Part shown: positions 40,109-50,700 of the stretch, in pieces
How positions within the stretch are numbered: position 1 is the first letter of the stretch
Layout: every line of letters begins with the position of its first letter
Assembly (NCBI GenBank): GCA_023665865.1
Contig: JAMPDC010000001.1
Location: forward strand, 1,782,223-1,846,222
Length of the DNA stretch: 64,000 nt
Direction: 5' to 3'
Origin: Staphylococcus sp.
GTDB taxonomy: Bacteria > Bacteroidota > Bacteroidia > Bacteroidales > Muribaculaceae
Notes under the pieces: model-generated
What the model saw: the letters and a program-made list of their open reading frames with translations, nothing else
Database searches by the model: none
Told to the model about the DNA's origin: nothing
Position numbers and translations under genes: made by a program

Positions 40109-42985
40109 TTAGAGTTTGACATTTTTAGCTGCACCGTTGTAAGCAACTTCTACACCCTTGTTGTCGCGGTTGTAGCCTACGGGATGATCCTTGGAGACAA
40201 GGATGATGTTGAAGCGGCGTGTCTGGATCATGCCGGGATATCTGCCGACGCGCTCGCCGATGGTAAGGGTTGAAGTCTCGTTGTTCCAGGTGAAGGGGAT
40301 CATGGCAAAGTTGCCTTTCTCGTAGTTGTAGTTCACGTTTTCGTCCTCATAGAGAGTGAACTCACCGTTTTCGCCTGCGTAGACATAGAGGTTTATGACG
40401 TCAGCCGGTTTCTCGTCGCTCCACTGCATAGCGGGACCGAAGGGGATGATAGAGCCTGAGCGGACGAAGAGAGGTATGCGCTCGTAGGGAGCGGGGACAT
40501 TGAGGGTCTGACCGCCGTTGATCTCCTTGCCTGTGTAGAAATCATACCATTCAGAGCCTGCCGGGAAGTAGACCTCGCGCGATTTTGCACCGTAGGTGTA
40601 GACGGGAGCCACGAGGAAGGCCGGGCCAAACATATACTGGTCGCCGATGTTGCGTGTGGCTTTGTCGGAGGTGAAGTCCATCACCATGGGACGCATGATG
40701 GTGTAGTCCTTGAAGTGGGTCATGCCGGCGAGAGAGTAGAGATAGGGCATGAGGTCGTAGCGGAGATTTGTATAGTAGACAACCGATTTGTAGGCAGGGT
40801 GATTGTCGGAGGCAATGTTGAAGATCTCACGGTAGGGCCACTGACCGTGGGCGCGGAACATCGGTGCAAAGGCTCCGAACTGATACCAGCGGGTGTTGAG
40901 CTCGCGCCACTCCTTGAGGTCGGGGTTCTCCTTGCCTGTCTTGAGATATTCCTTCTCAGCTGCTACGTAGCGGTCTTCGACGCAGAAGCCGCCGATGTCC
41001 ATGCTCCACCAGGGTATGCCTGAGGCCGCGAAGTTGAGACCAGCTGAGATCTGGGCTTTCATGTCCTCCCAGCGGGTGGCGATGTCTCCGCTCCATGTTG
41101 CGGTCGAGTAGCGCTGCTGTCCGGCGAAACCTGAGCGGGTCAGCAGGAAGACGCGGTCATCGTTGGTCTCACGCTGTCCGTTATAGATAGCCTCGGCGTT
41201 CATGAGGCCATAGGCGTTGAAATATTTTGTCGAGGGACCGAGAGCGGTCGGGGTGATGAGATCCTTGCGATACTGGAGGTCGGTGCAGTCGCGGATGTTG
41301 GGCTCGGAGGCGTCCATCCACCATGCGTCGATGCCAAGAGGCACGTAGTGGTCTTTCATCTGGTTCCAGAAAAGTTTGCGGGCGTCGGCGCTGTAGGCGT
41401 CATAGAATGAGCCGAGATAGCCGGGGCCTACCCAATCCCTGATGCTGTCGGTGACGGGGAGTTTGTACATCCAGCCGTTTTTGTCAAATTCCTTGTAGTG
41501 TTCGGTAGTCACGTAGAATTTGGGCCATACCGAGATCATCACGCGACCGTTCATCTTGTGGATTGAATCAACCATGCCTTTCGGGTCGGGGAAGCGTTCG
41601 GGATCAAACTCATGGCTGCCCCAAGAGTCCTGACGCCAGTGGAGCCAGTCGATGACGATGTTGTCGATGGGGATGTTGCGTTTGCGGAACTCGGCGAGGG
41701 TAGAGAGCACCTCTTCCTGAGTGTTGTATTTCTCGCGGCTCTGCCAGTAGCCCATGACCCATTTGGCCATGATGGGAGCTTTGCCGGTGAGGGTGCGGTA
41801 GCCACTGATGACATCGTCCATGTCTTCACCATAGACGAAGTAGTAGTCGATCTGGTCCTGCATCTCGCCCCACCAGCTCATGTTGAGCTGCTCTTTGTCA
41901 TCGACAGGAGAGTAGACTCGCAGACCGCAGTATGCGACTGCTCCGTTGGGCTCCCATTCGATTTTGATGGGAACGCGCTTGTCTTTTTCAAGATCGACAG
42001 AGAATTTGTAGGAGTTGGGGTTCCAGGCAGTGCGCCAACGCTCGGGGACCACTTCCTTGCCGTCGATATAGACCGACATGTAGCCCGAATAGTAGAGGAT
42101 GAATTTGAATTCGCCGGATTCCGAGGGTTCGATCTCACCTTCGTAGGTGACATGTGAGCCGTAGTAGTTGAAATCCTGCGGTAGATTCACGACATGTTTC
42201 AGTTCCTTACGGATAAGGTGTTCGAAATAGATAGAGTCTTCGCGCTGGACGAGGGTTTCTTCCTCAGGTTTGGCAGGGACATAGGTGCCGGTTAGCGCAC
42301 CCTCTTTGCCCTCCTTGTCGTAGAGTTTGAACACTTGTCCAAGCTGCTTGTAAGGAGCCGGGTTGCCGAAACGGCAGAGTGAATAGCTGTCCCAGAGGAT
42401 GCCGTAGTTGTCAGTGGAGATTACGAAAGGCACAGAGACCTTTGTATTGTATTGGAAGAGCTCTTCGTTGAGGCCCTTGTAGTTGAATTCGTCGCTCTGG
42501 TGCTGCCCGAGACCGTAGATGCCTTCCTCGTCATCAAGCGATTCGAAGACCTGACGGACGGTATAGCCTTTGGTGCCCTCCACTTCGATGGGTGAGAATT
42601 CGCGTCCACCCTCAGCTTCGGCCACGATGAGTTTGCCGTTCTTGTCGTAGAACTTCACGTCGCCGGTCGACAGAGAGACGGTGGCATGGACTTCAGAAGT
42701 GATCACTGAAACGGTGGAATCAGTCTCGGCGATAGTATATTCTACTTTCTTGTCCTGTGGGATCACGACAAGGCTGTTGTCTTCGGCAAATTTTTTGTCG
42801 GGGGTTGCCGATACTCGGATGATCTTGTCGCCGAGCACCTGGAGACGGACTTTGCGGACTGAATTGTCGCCGGTCGAGGCTACGTTGACAATGACACCAT
42901 GTTCCGATTTCTCATATTTACCCGTCGCACACGACACCGCAAGGAGTCCGGCGAGCAGGGAGGCAGATAGAGTTGTTAGTTTCAT
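40109..42985 (-). CDS. GH31 alpha-xylosidase with inserted PA14 domain
   Basis: 958 aa. The lipoprotein signal ends in LLAVSCATG. An N-terminal beta domain is interrupted by a PA14 module at about 265-370 (YYGSHVTYEGEIEPSESG, YSGYMSVYIDGKEVVPERW). The barrel has MGYWQSREKYNTQEEVLSTL, IDWLHWRQDSWGSHEFDPER, nucleophile D558 in WWMDASEPN and acid/base D634 in TWSGDIATRW, then IPWWSMDIGGF. The YicI-like sequence plus a PA14 insert is the layout of characterised xyloglucan alpha-xylosidases such as CjXyl31A, in which the insert favours longer oligosaccharides. It likely removes alpha-1,6-xylose from xyloglucan oligosaccharides at the periplasm-facing or outer membrane. It is the first gene of the minus-strand enzyme operon. 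Confidence 0.93.
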   Translation of the reverse strand: MKLTTLSASLLAGLLAVSCATGKYEKSEHGVIVNVASTGDNSVRKVRLQVLGDKIIRVSATPDKKFAEDNSLVVIPQDKKVEYTIAETDSTVSVITSEVHATVSLSTGDVKFYDKNGKLIVAEAEGGREFSPIEVEGTKGYTVRQVFESLDDEEGIYGLGQHQSDEFNYKGLNEELFQYNTKVSVPFVISTDNYGILWDSYSLCRFGNPAPYKQLGQVFKLYDKEGKEGALTGTYVPAKPEEETLVQREDSIYFEHLIRKELKHVVNLPQDFNYYGSHVTYEGEIEPSESGEFKFILYYSGYMSVYIDGKEVVPERWRTAWNPNSYKFSVDLEKDKRVPIKIEWEPNGAVAYCGLRVYSPVDDKEQLNMSWWGEMQDQIDYYFVYGEDMDDVISGYRTLTGKAPIMAKWVMGYWQSREKYNTQEEVLSTLAEFRKRNIPIDNIVIDWLHWRQDSWGSHEFDPERFPDPKGMVDSIHKMNGRVMISVWPKFYVTTEHYKEFDKNGWMYKLPVTDSIRDWVGPGYLGSFYDAYSADARKLFWNQMKDHYVPLGIDAWWMDASEPNIRDCTDLQYRKDLITPTALGPSTKYFNAYGLMNAEAIYNGQRETNDDRVFLLTRSGFAGQQRYSTATWSGDIATRWEDMKAQISAGLNFAASGIPWWSMDIGGFCVEDRYVAAEKEYLKTGKENPDLKEWRELNTRWYQFGAFAPMFRAHGQWPYREIFNIASDNHPAYKSVVYYTNLRYDLMPYLYSLAGMTHFKDYTIMRPMVMDFTSDKATRNIGDQYMFGPAFLVAPVYTYGAKSREVYFPAGSEWYDFYTGKEINGGQTLNVPAPYERIPLFVRSGSIIPFGPAMQWSDEKPADVINLYVYAGENGEFTLYEDENVNYNYEKGNFAMIPFTWNNETSTLTIGERVGRYPGMIQTRRFNIILVSKDHPVGYNRDNKGVEVAYNGAAKNVKL

Positions 42986-43084
42986 AGGGAGATTGGGTCG
43001 GTATGTTTGGTTGTAAAAGTGTTTTGAAAATTCTGTGTTCCCGGAAGGTGATGATTATACAGTTTTCACGGACGATTGTGAATA

Positions 43085-43092
43085 CAAAGTTA
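43085..43092 (-). promoter_or_regulatory. -7 element (TAACTTTG) of the GH31-GH2-GH3 operon
   Basis: A full TAnnTTTG match on the minus strand, giving a leader of about 95 nt to the ATG at 42985. No TTTG stands at -33; that position falls in the preceding hairpin arm (43100-43113). Confidence 0.5.
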
Positions 43093-43099
43093 AGAAATA

Positions 43100-43141
43100 C
43101 ATCCCATAGGGCCGGTAAATGAATGTTGGCCCTATGGGATG
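43100..43141 (-). terminator. Hairpin after the hybrid sensor gene
   Basis: A perfect 14-bp stem (43100-43113 with 43128-43141) with a 14-nt loop lies 33 bp past the hybrid two-component stop. On the minus strand it is followed by tatttcttaactttg, so it would separate the sensor transcript from the enzyme operon while also covering the operon's -33 region. Confidence 0.7.
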
Positions 43142-43173
43142 CAAATGATTTTTGGAGAGGTTGAAATGTTAAC

Positions 43174-46100
43174 TTATACGGGACAATTTGTTTCCTTGCC
43201 CTCCTTATCCTGATAGACGGAGGGGAGTACACCGAACTCTTCTTTGAAATACTTGCTGAAGTATTTAGGGTTGTTATATCCCAGCTGGAATGCGATTTCA
43301 GATACGTTGAGCTGGCTCTCACGCAACATTTGCGCCCCGCGTTTCAGGCGTATGAGGCGGATGAACTCGACCGGGGTCTTGCCCGTGGTGGCTTTGAGTT
43401 TCTTGTAGAGATGGACGCGGCTCATCCCGAGGTGGCTGCTGAGCTCTTCGACCGAGAGATCCGGACGCTTGATGTTGCTGACGACATATTTGACTGCTTT
43501 CTCCACCATTTTCTCGTCGAGCGGTGTGATCTTGATGTCGTCAGGCTCGGGGTCGATGAGCGAGCGTCCCGTCTTGCGCGAGAGCGAGATCAGTTTTTTC
43601 ATCTTTATGATGAGGAGTTCGACGTTGAACGGTTTTGTGACATAATCGTCGGCTCCGAGTGTCAGACTCTCGACACGGGTCGACATATCGTGTTTGGCCG
43701 TGAGGATGATGACCGGTGTCGATGAGTGGGCCGGGTCGGCTTTTAGGCGGCGGCAAAGCTCGGCACCGTCTATGCCTGGCATCATCAGATCGGTGAGGAT
43801 GATGGCCGGGCGGATTGAGGCCAGGAGTTTGAGGGCGGCTTCGCCATCGTTGGCGGTGATGACGTGGAAGTCGTGGCTAAGTCCGTCACGGAGAAACTCG
43901 ATCATGTCGCGGCTGTCGTCGACGACGAGCACTGTCGGTTTGTCGGACCCGGTCCCAGCCGGTGATCCCTCTTTGATATCGATCTCATTGTCGGTCAGCC
44001 CGGAGAGGGATATTGGATTGTCTGAGCCGGGAAGATGGACTGTCTCTGCGACGGCCGGGGACTGAGTGCGGGAACCGGAGCTCTTGATGAGGGGAAGGGT
44101 GATGGAAAACTTTGTACCTCCGCCGGGATTGTCCTCTACGGTGATGGTGCCGTTGTGGAGCTGGATATATTCGCTTGCCATGCTGAGGCCGATGCCGTTG
44201 CCGGTCATGGTGGAGTCGGTCGGGGTGTTTGATGTCTGGTAGAAGCGTTCGAAAATGTGGGTTTTGTCAGAGTCAGAGATGCCAATACCGGTGTCGGTGA
44301 CGTCAATAGTGACATTTGTGGCGCTTGCTGAAAGGGCGACAGTGACCTCGCCTCCTTCAGGAGTGAATTTGAAGGCGTTGCCCAGTAGGTTGATGATGGC
44401 TTTGTAGAGCTTGTCTTCGTCAAACATGACGTAGAGCTCGGTCGTAGAAGAGGTGAAATTGAGCTTGATGTTTTTCTTCTCCGATAGATTGGCGAATGAG
44501 TGGCAGACGTTTCTGACGAAGTCCACAAGCTCACCCTCGGCCAGATGGAGCGAGAGACCTGTCACCTCGTTCTTGCGGAAGTCGAGGAGCTGGTTGACGA
44601 GAGTCAGCAGTCTCAGAGCGTTGTTGCGCATGAGGGTGAGCCGGCGCAGCTGCGCGGGGTCAGATGTCTCCTTTATCATGCTCTCGAGCGGAGACACGAT
44701 GAGGGTGAGAGGGGTACGGAGCTCGTGGCTGACGTTGGTGTAGAATTTGAATTTCAGCTGATTGACCTCCTCTTGTTTCAAGATGGCATCCTCGCGCCGC
44801 TTTTCGTTGAAACGATGGCGCTCACGTCGGCGTATCAGGCGATAGACGGCGTAGATGAGCAGTATGAGCAGGATTGTATAGATGATTTTAGCCCAGGTGG
44901 TGAGCCAGAATGTCGGATGGATTTTAATCTTCAGTTCTGCGGCCGATGAGCTCTCGTAGCCGTCATTGTTGCGGGCTTTGACAAGCAGACGGTAGCTTCC
45001 GGCCGGGAGGTTGGCGTAGTAGGCCCGGTTGACGCCCGGTTCTGTCGTGGTCCAGTCTTTGTCAAAACCCTCGAGTTTGTATTGATACGTGGTTTTCTCC
45101 GGAAGTATATGATTGTCGGTGCCGAAAGTTACGGTAAAAGAGGTCTGTCCGGGCCACAATTCGAGTGTGCTTCCGCGGTTGGGGGATGATTTGAGGACTA
45201 TATGTCCGTCTATCTTCTCGCCGATCCTTACTTTCTGGCTGCCGATGTAGATGTCGGAAAACATCACGCGCGGAAGACTGCGGTTGTAGACGATGTTGTC
45301 GGGTATGAAAGAATTGATGCCGTAGAGGCCGCCAACGAGCATCTCGCCGTTGGGCAGAAGGGCAAATGAACGCTGATTGAAATCGCTGTTTTGCAGGCCG
45401 TCGTCGCCATCGTAGCGATGCATCGTGTAGGCGAGTTTGCCTGTCTTGTCGTCAAACTGCACTTCGACCGCTATCAGTTTGCCTCCCTCAGCCACCCAGA
45501 TCTTTCCGTTGCGGTCCTCTTTGAGTCCGAGGATGAGGTTAGGGTGGGGGTTGGCGCTCGCAAGATTGAGCGACACGAGGTGGGAGCGCTTGGGGTCGTA
45601 GAGCTTCAGCCCGTGGGTCGATGCTATCCAGAGGAGCCCGCGGGAGTCGAGGATGATGTCGTTGATGCTGGTGTTTTCAAGCCCGGGAATCGAGGTGAAG
45701 GTGCCGTCGGATGTGTTGAGGATCGAGACTCCGTGGGATGTGGCTATGTATGTCTGTCCGTTTTCCCCTGATGCAAATTTGATGATATAGTCGGCTGAGA
45801 GTCCGGAGTTGGCAGTGGTATATTGTCGGGCCGACATGTCGGCGGGGTTGAGGTGGAAGAGTCCGCCACCGAGTGTGCCGACCCATAGAGTCCCGTTTTT
45901 GCCTTGTGAAAGTGCCCAGGTATATTGTTTGTCAAGATCTGTCCCTGTCAAGAGGATTTCTATGTTTCCGTTGCGGAGCCGTTTGAGCCCGCTTGTGTAT
46001 GATCCGACGTATAGCGAGCCGTCAGGGGTCTCGAGGAGCGATGTTATCGCGCCAATCTTTGCGGAGGGGCCTATGACAGTCGACACAGCGTCGGTCTCCG

Positions 46101-47214
46101 GTCGCCATCTTAGGAGCCCGTCGCCGTCGGTGCCGAGCCAGACTTCCCCTTTGTCGGCTGATGAGGGGAGGATGCAGTTGACATCCGGGAAATTGCGCAG
46201 GGCAAACTTGCGCACACTGGGATTGTAGCAATATAGACCTTTCTTATATGTCCCGATCCAGAGAGTGCCACCGTTGTCCTCATAGAGGGCGGTGACGGTG
46301 TTGATCATGTCGGGTTCCGAGGAGTTGGCTATGTTGACAAAGCTGAATCGACCATCTTTCTTCACCACCTGTTCGAGCCCGCAATGATCGCGTCCGATCC
46401 AGAGAGTGCCGGAGTGGTCCTGTGTTAGAATCTTGACGGGGGCGCTGCCGCGGTCGGGTGGCAGGAGGTCGTTTAGCCATTTGGTGTGGGCAATGTCGTA
46501 GACCCACAGCTGCTCGTTGTTGAAGACCCAGCAGAGACCATCCCGGTCATATTTCAGGAGGAAGACGAAGTGGCGCCCGTTCATCTCCTTGGTTATCAAT
46601 GAGTCGGTGCGTGTGACCTCACGCGTGGCCGGTGCGAGTATGCGCATGGTACCTTTATTGTCGATGGTGACGGTGCCGTAGGGGGTAGAGGATATGTCGG
46701 TGATCTCGCAGTTGAGGAAGGCTTTGTGACTGATCGGTTGTGGCTTGGCTGTACCCGGTTCGAGATAGAAGAGTCCATTGGCAGGTGAGTGTAGCCACAT
46801 GCCCTTGCGCTCGTCGATTGTGATGTGGGATGGGATGAAACCTATGCCGGATTTTTCAAGGAATGGTTTGATGTCGGAGGTGATACGGTCGGTCACGGGA
46901 TCGTAGATCGAATATTTCTGGCCGGAGTAGATCCACAGATGGCCGTCGGCATCCTCCTGGATTTCCTCGATGTAGTATTCGAATGTATCGAGCATCGAGG
47001 TGTCGGCCGGCGCGTAGTTCTTATACGTGTAACCGTCGTAGCGGTAAAGGCCGGCTGAGGTGCCGATCCAAAGAAAACCGTCTGAATCGCTGTGGAGGAC
47101 GTTGATTTTGTTGTTTGATAACCGATTGACCGTATCAAGATGTTTCAGGGGGATTTCGCGTCCTGAAAATGCGAGCGGTATTAAAGCGGTGAATATTAGA
47201 ATGAGAAGACGCAT
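43174..47214 (-). CDS. Hybrid two-component system sensor/regulator (HTCS)
   Basis: 1346 aa, the full HTCS architecture. A signal peptide (1-17) precedes a periplasmic sensor of two seven-bladed propellers made of repeats like SDGFLWIGTSAGLYRYDG (about 25-690). A Y_Y_Y domain (about 695-760) and a membrane helix (IIYTILLILLIYAVYRL) follow. The kinase has H830 in FYTNVSHELRTPLTL and an ATPase domain (NLLGNAFKFTPEGGEV, DTGIGISDSD, GNGIGLSMASEY). The receiver has D1142 in ILTDLMMPGIDG, and the AraC-type DNA-binding domain spans about 1240-1340 (ELSSHLGMSRVHLYKKLK, AFQLGYNNPKYFSKYFKEEF). It binds an oligosaccharide in the periplasm and activates the locus. Position between the enzyme operon and divergent susC makes both likely targets. 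Confidence 0.96.
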   Translation of the reverse strand: MRLLILIFTALIPLAFSGREIPLKHLDTVNRLSNNKINVLHSDSDGFLWIGTSAGLYRYDGYTYKNYAPADTSMLDTFEYYIEEIQEDADGHLWIYSGQKYSIYDPVTDRITSDIKPFLEKSGIGFIPSHITIDERKGMWLHSPANGLFYLEPGTAKPQPISHKAFLNCEITDISSTPYGTVTIDNKGTMRILAPATREVTRTDSLITKEMNGRHFVFLLKYDRDGLCWVFNNEQLWVYDIAHTKWLNDLLPPDRGSAPVKILTQDHSGTLWIGRDHCGLEQVVKKDGRFSFVNIANSSEPDMINTVTALYEDNGGTLWIGTYKKGLYCYNPSVRKFALRNFPDVNCILPSSADKGEVWLGTDGDGLLRWRPETDAVSTVIGPSAKIGAITSLLETPDGSLYVGSYTSGLKRLRNGNIEILLTGTDLDKQYTWALSQGKNGTLWVGTLGGGLFHLNPADMSARQYTTANSGLSADYIIKFASGENGQTYIATSHGVSILNTSDGTFTSIPGLENTSINDIILDSRGLLWIASTHGLKLYDPKRSHLVSLNLASANPHPNLILGLKEDRNGKIWVAEGGKLIAVEVQFDDKTGKLAYTMHRYDGDDGLQNSDFNQRSFALLPNGEMLVGGLYGINSFIPDNIVYNRSLPRVMFSDIYIGSQKVRIGEKIDGHIVLKSSPNRGSTLELWPGQTSFTVTFGTDNHILPEKTTYQYKLEGFDKDWTTTEPGVNRAYYANLPAGSYRLLVKARNNDGYESSSAAELKIKIHPTFWLTTWAKIIYTILLILLIYAVYRLIRRRERHRFNEKRREDAILKQEEVNQLKFKFYTNVSHELRTPLTLIVSPLESMIKETSDPAQLRRLTLMRNNALRLLTLVNQLLDFRKNEVTGLSLHLAEGELVDFVRNVCHSFANLSEKKNIKLNFTSSTTELYVMFDEDKLYKAIINLLGNAFKFTPEGGEVTVALSASATNVTIDVTDTGIGISDSDKTHIFERFYQTSNTPTDSTMTGNGIGLSMASEYIQLHNGTITVEDNPGGGTKFSITLPLIKSSGSRTQSPAVAETVHLPGSDNPISLSGLTDNEIDIKEGSPAGTGSDKPTVLVVDDSRDMIEFLRDGLSHDFHVITANDGEAALKLLASIRPAIILTDLMMPGIDGAELCRRLKADPAHSSTPVIILTAKHDMSTRVESLTLGADDYVTKPFNVELLIIKMKKLISLSRKTGRSLIDPEPDDIKITPLDEKMVEKAVKYVVSNIKRPDLSVEELSSHLGMSRVHLYKKLKATTGKTPVEFIRLIRLKRGAQMLRESQLNVSEIAFQLGYNNPKYFSKYFKEEFGVLPSVYQDKEGKETNCPV

Positions 47215-47247
47215 GGAGTTAACATTTAAGGCTGTGTTTTGTATTCA

Positions 47248-47279
47248 CAAAGTAAATCAATGTTCGGAAAATATGCAAC
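47248..47279 (-). promoter_or_regulatory. Possible promoter of the hybrid sensor gene
   Basis: On the minus strand TTACTTTG (47255-47248) has one mismatch to TAnnTTTG, and GTTG (47279-47276) stands 20 bp upstream. The start codon is at 47214. Confidence 0.4.
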
Positions 47280-47435
47280 TTTTGGCGGGAATTATTGTCT
47301 ATTAACATTTTGTTATATTACGTAACATAATGATTGTCAACGCGTAGTTGGCTTATTTGGAACATTTAAACCCTATAAATATAACATTTCAGGCTATTGT
47401 GTGTCAAAAAGCAACATATATATTAAGACGAAAAA

Positions 47436-47467
47436 TTTGGCTGATAGAAAACGTCTCGTTACATTTG
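47436..47467 (+). promoter_or_regulatory. Promoter of the xyloglucan-type susC operon
   Basis: TTTG (47436-47439), 20 bp, TACATTTG (47460-47467). It leaves a leader of about 255 nt before the ATG at 47729, with short hairpins such as ccga-tatt-tcgg (47567-47578). The 47215-47728 interval contains no gene; it holds the divergent promoters and presumably the sensor's binding sites, which are not identified. Confidence 0.65.
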
Positions 47468-47728
47468 TTCACGTTTATTTGGGAAATACCCTAAAAGGGT
47501 AGCCCGGATTGACGATAATTGAAAAGTACCTATAGCCTGATCCGTAGCTGAGTCTACGATGAAAAACCGATATTTCGGCACAAGCCGGATTTCCCTTGTT
47601 CTAAGACAAACCTAAGAAAAATTACTTACGACGACTATCATATCAGAAAAACGAATTTCAAAACTTCACTTGACAACAACAATAAACAATCAAAATTAAT
47701 TAACCTGTAAAACTAAATCTATTCATCA

Positions 47729-50700
47729 ATGGGAAAAAATCTAATGGAACGGTGCACCCCGCTGCATCTTTTCCGGGTTGCCCTTTTGTCACTGTGCCTT
47801 CTGGCAGGAATGACACTCTCGGCAGCTCCCCTGACCGTCTCCGGTACGGTCACCCAGGCCTCGGACGGAGAGCCGTTGATCGGCGTGAGTATCCTCATCA
47901 AAGGGACCAGCCAGGGTACAATGACCGACATCGACGGTAACTACACTCTGAAAGCCGACGAAGGCGCAACGCTCGTCTTCTCCTATGTCGGTTTCACCAC
48001 CCGTGAGATCACAGTCAACTCCAGCCGCATGGATGTCGCTCTCGTTGAGGACACCGAGATTCTCGACGAAGTGGTAGTAGTCGGCTATGGTGTTCAGAAA
48101 AAGAAACTCGTGACCGGTGCAACAGCTCAGATCAAGGGTGACGACATTGCAAAACTCAACACCACCTCGCCCCTCCAGGCAATGCAGGGCCAGCTCGCCG
48201 GTGTCAGCATCGCAAGTGAGTCAGGACAGCCCGGTTCGGGCATGAAGGTGACCATCCGTGGTCTCGGTACCATCGGCAACGCCTCGCCTCTCTATCTCAT
48301 CGACGGTATCGGCGGTGACATCTCAACCCTCAACCCCGCCGACATCGAGAGCATCGACGTGCTCAAGGATGCCGCCTCTGCCGCTATCTACGGTGCGCAG
48401 GCTGCCAACGGCGTTGTGCTCATCACCACCAAGCAGGGTAAGGAAGGCAAAGCCAAAGTGACATTTGACGGCTACTATGGCTGGCAGAGCGCTGCCCGCA
48501 AAATGGAGATGCTCAATTCTCGGGAGTATATGACCATCATGGACGAAGCGCAGCTCAACAGCGGTCTCGCTCCCTACGACTGGGCTTCGATGAACTCAAT
48601 CTGGCGCACTAATGCCAACGGCGAATCCACTCTGATCGATACAGACTGGGTCGACTCGATGTTTAAGGACAATGCCACCACCCAGAGCTACACTCTCGGT
48701 GTCACAGGCGGCTCGGCCACCTCAACCTACGCTATCTCTCTCGGCTATCTGAACCAGGAGGGTATCGTCGGAGGTCCGGACGTGTCAAACTACTCCCGCT
48801 ACAATTTCCGTGTCAACTCTGACCACAAGCTTCTCGGCAATGTCCTCACTGTAGGCGAGCAGGTCAGCTTCGTGTATCTCAAGAGCAGAGGTATCGGCGT
48901 CGGCAACCAGTATAACAATACTCTCCGTGGCGCATTCTCCGCAACTCCTCTCTCTCCTATATATAATGAAGAGGGAAAATTCAATGACACTACCGGCAGC
49001 GATTGGTATCAGAATGACGGTAACCCTTATGGAAGCATGATGGTCAACACCAACAATCAAACCAAAACCGCTACCTTCAACGGCAATGTCTATGCTCAGC
49101 TTGAGCCGATCAAGAATCTGCGTGTGCGCACCGTCTTCGGCGCCGTCTATAATTCAAGTGAATATCGCAGCTACACTCCGATCTATCAATTCTCACCCTA
49201 TGTCTACAGCACGGAAACCCGTGTGTCGCAGAACATGAACCACTCTCTCTGCCTCACCTGGACCAATACCGCTACCTATGATTTCAGCATCGCTGACCAT
49301 GATTTCAATGTGCTCGTCGGTATGGAAAGCTCACGCTACAGCGGCACATATCTCGGCGGAGGTCAGGGTAAGCTCAAGGAAGGCTTCGATGACTGGGTTC
49401 ACGGATGGATCAGCAACGGTACCGGTTCGACTCTCGGCGAGAACGGCGTCAGCGTGGCCGGCAATCCCCACGATGAATCCCGTACTGTCAGCTATTTCGG
49501 CCGTATCGGTTGGAACTGGCAGGAGAAATATATGGTCAATGCCACAGTGCGCCGCGACGGTTCATCGAACTTTGCCAGTGGACACCGCTTCGGTACCTTC
49601 CCCTCAGTTTCAGCAGGCTGGAACATCTCGAACGAAAACTTCATGGAGTCAACCCGCACATGGCTCGACTTCCTCAAGATCCGTGCGAGCTGGGGTCGCG
49701 TAGGTAACCAGAACATCGACGCTTACCAGTATCTCGCTCCTATCAAGAACCAGAACACCCACTACTACTTCGGCCAGTATCTCGGCCCCAACGGTCAGTT
49801 GATGGACTATTCTACCATCCTCGCCAACAACTGGGGTGCCTATCCCTCACGTCTCGGTAATCTCGACGTCACTTGGGAAACCTCTGAGCAGACCAACGTC
49901 GGTTTTGACGCCCGTCTTTTCAACAGCCGCCTCGGTGTCAACTTTGACTACTATATCAAGAAGAACAAAGATTGGCTTGTCGTAGCTCCGATCCTTGCCA
50001 CCGCCGGTACTGACGCTCCCTTTATCAACGGTGGTGATGTCAAGAACCACGGTGTCGAACTCGCCCTCAGCTGGACTGACGTGATCGGCCGCGATTTCTC
50101 CTATAGCTTGAGCCTTAACGGTGCCTATAACAAGAATAAGGTAGGTTCAATCCCCAGCGAGGATGGCATCATCCATGGTGAGACCAACCAGCTCTATGAA
50201 AACGCACTCGAATTCTACCGCGCTGAAAACGGTATGCCAATCGGTTATTTCTGGGGCTACAAGACAGCAGGTATCTTCCAGAACCAGCAGCAGATCAACG
50301 ACTGGATCGCAGCAGGCAACGGTGTGCTCCAGGGCAGCACTGTGCAGCCTGGTGATGTCATCTATGTGGACGTCAACCATGACGGTGTCATCAACGACGA
50401 CGACAAGGTAGACCTCGGCAACGGTATGCCCAAGTTTACCTACGGTTTCAACATCAACCTCTACTACAAGAACTTCGATCTCGGCATCACAGCCAACGGT
50501 GCAGCCGGCTACCAGATCGTCCAGAGCTACCGTAACCCCAACGTCAAGCAGGCCAACTACACCACCGCTATCCTTGACCGCTGGACAGGCGAAGGCACTT
50601 CAAACCGCATGCCCCGTGTGACCAACGAAAACATCAACTGGCAGTTCTCTGACCTCTACACCCAGGACGGCGACTATCTCCGTATCTCAAATCTTACCTT

